Source: Burkholderiaceae bacterium (GTDB lineage Bacteria > Pseudomonadota > Gammaproteobacteria > Burkholderiales > Burkholderiaceae_C). Taken from it: DNA of 6,891 nucleotides. A model generated the notes under the pieces. That model was not told the DNA's origin, searched no databases, and saw nothing but the letters and a program-made list of their open reading frames with translations. The first letter of the stretch is position 1, and every line of letters begins with the position of its first letter. Below are positions 6,160-6,891 of this stretch, one piece after another. The position numbers were made by a program, and so were the translations under genes. Where the stretch lies: the NCBI GenBank assembly GCA_017999135.1, contig JAGOBT010000170.1, positions 1-6,891 of the forward strand, in the 5' to 3' direction.

Positions 6160-6891
6160 TCAGCGCTTGGGCGAGCCGGTGCGGCCGCCGGGGCGACCAC
6201 CGCCACCACCACCGCCGCCACCCGCGCTGCGGCCGGGGCCGCCGGACGGGCGACCACCACCACCACCGCCGCCACCCGCCGGGCGCGCGCCACCGAAGCC
6301 GCCACCGCCGGCTGCCGCCGGGCGGCCACCGCCCTGGCCGCCGTCACGCCGGCCCTGGCCGCCACCGCCGCCGCCACCGGAGCGGCCACTACCACCGCCA
6401 CCACCACCCGGGCGGCCGCCACCGAAGCCGCCGCCGGCATTGCGGCGCGTGCCACCCACGCCGATGGTCATGCGGCCCAGCACGATGGGCTCGGCCTTCT
6501 CGCCGCTGGGCGGCTCAAAGCCGGGCACCACTTCACTGGGAATCTGGCGCTTGATCAGCTTCTCGATGTCACGCAGAAAGATGTCCTCGTCCACGCACAC
6601 CAGGCTGATGGCCTCGCCCTGCGCGCCGGCACGGCCGGTGCGGCCGATGCGGTGCACGTAGTCTTCGGGCACGTTCGGCAGCTCGAAGTTGACGACGTGC
6701 GGCAGCATGTCGATGTCGATGCCGCGGGCGGCGATGTCGGTGGCCACCAGCACCTGCAGGTCATTGGTCTTGAAGTCGGCCAGCGCCTTGGTGCGCGCAC
6801 CCTGGCTCTTGTTGCCGTGGATGGCCATGGCGCTGATGCCCTCGTCATTGAGGAATTCGGCCAGCCGGTTGGCGCCGTGCTTCATGCGGGG
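6160..6891 (-). CDS. rhlE: ATP-dependent RNA helicase RhlE, C-terminal part (partial)
   Basis: The 3' portion of a DEAD-box RNA helicase gene whose 5' end lies beyond the right window edge; 243 residues are visible (numbering here starts at the internal Met at 6885). Only the second RecA-like domain is present. It shows the [11 protein letters not shown] start of that domain, HGNKSQGAR, motif V ([10 protein letters not shown], about 48-57) and motif VI (HRIGRTGR, 78-85). The following [11 protein letters not shown] and the PGFEP...KAEPI linker closely match E. coli RhlE, which remodels RNA structure in ribosome assembly and RNA decay. Domain 1, with the Walker and DEAD motifs, must lie outside. 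From residue 143 the protein becomes a long Gly/Arg-rich tail of about 99 residues, much more glycine-rich than the core, presumably disordered and RNA-binding. The Met at 6885 is internal, not the start. The TIP30-like SDR gene follows 11 bases downstream. Confidence 0.93.
   Translation of the reverse strand, partial: PRMKHGANRLAEFLNDEGISAMAIHGNKSQGARTKALADFKTNDLQVLVATDIAARGIDIDMLPHVVNFELPNVPEDYVHRIGRTGRAGAQGEAISLVCVDEDIFLRDIEKLIKRQIPSEVVPGFEPPSGEKAEPIVLGRMTIGVGGTRRNAGGGFGGGRPGGGGGGSGRSGGGGGGGQGRRDGGQGGGRPAAAGGGGFGGARPAGGGGGGGGRPSGGPGRSAGGGGGGGGGRPGGRTGSPKR
6163..6459 (-). repeat. Low-complexity Gly/Arg-rich coding repeat in rhlE
   Basis: This stretch encodes the last 99 residues of the helicase. 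By my count 57 are Gly and 13 Arg, with two Phe and only one acidic residue (Asp). Units of the form (G/A)RP(G/A/S) recur five times between glycine runs. FGG(G/A)RP(G/A) occurs twice, and its DNA repeats exactly for 15 bases at 6289-6303 and 6418-6432. ACC triplets run five in a row at 6253-6267 on the + strand, which are GGT glycine codons. The frame is open throughout. Confidence 0.8.

Noticed and set aside
6180..6440. Regular CCACC/CCGCC repeats resembling a tandem or CRISPR-like array
   Set aside because: There are no fixed-length repeats with unique spacers. The periodicity is three bases and follows glycine codons in the rhlE frame.
4314..6455. A 713-codon open frame on the - strand spanning moeB, the gap and the SDR gene
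   Set aside because: It runs antisense to moeB and the end of the M13 gene and out of frame over the SDR and helicase genes, all with clear motifs. Its product is Ala/Arg/Gly/Val-rich low complexity, as expected from GC-rich DNA with few stop codons.
6042..6554. A + strand frame rich in His and Arg that looks like a metal-binding protein
   Set aside because: The His codons (CAC/CAT) arise from reading the complement of GGT/GGC repeats in another frame. The opposite strand encodes the genuine RhlE tail in frame with its conserved core.
5126..6661. A 511-codon + strand frame with long polyproline
   Set aside because: The polyproline is just the complement of the glycine codons of the rhlE tail. 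The frame overlaps moeB out of frame and has no recognisable domain.

Overview
The window is ordinary, strongly GC-rich chromosomal DNA with G or C at nearly every third codon position. Protein similarities recalled from memory point to a betaproteobacterium of the order Burkholderiales, possibly the Rubrivivax/Leptothrix/Ideonella group. This rests mainly on the CtpA-like peptidase, the MoeB/ThiF-like enzyme and the RhlE-type helicase. I see no tRNA, rRNA, insertion sequence, prophage or CRISPR array.

Layout: positions 1-79 hold no convincing gene. Four genes follow on the + strand: a YigB-like HAD phosphatase (80-769), a carboxy-terminal processing protease of family S41 (897-2339), a secreted zinc endopeptidase of family M13 (2486-4567) and an E1-like MoeB/ThiF adenylyltransferase (4620-5369). 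A textbook intrinsic terminator (2362-2383) separates the S41 gene from the M13 gene. An 83-base convergent gap (5370-5452) carries two strong inverted repeats. On the - strand lie the 3' part of an rhlE-type DEAD-box RNA helicase gene (6891-6160, truncated by the window edge) and, 11 bases downstream, an atypical SDR of the TIP30/HTATIP2 type (6148-5453). These last two are probably co-transcribed.

Functional links are loose. The two peptidases both act outside the cytoplasmic membrane: CtpA trims C-termini of envelope proteins and M13 cleaves peptides. MoeB/ThiF serves sulfur transfer for molybdopterin or thiamine. The HAD enzyme may dephosphorylate a riboflavin precursor. RhlE remodels RNA. 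Each gene appears to have its own promoter region except the rhlE-SDR pair.

I did not find a clearly novel system. The items most worth a second look are the very Gly/Arg-rich, G-run-rich tail of the helicase gene, the stacked palindromes and flanking direct repeat in the convergent gap, the nested inverted repeat between the first two genes, and -10-like hexamers lying so close to start codons that leaderless transcripts are possible.
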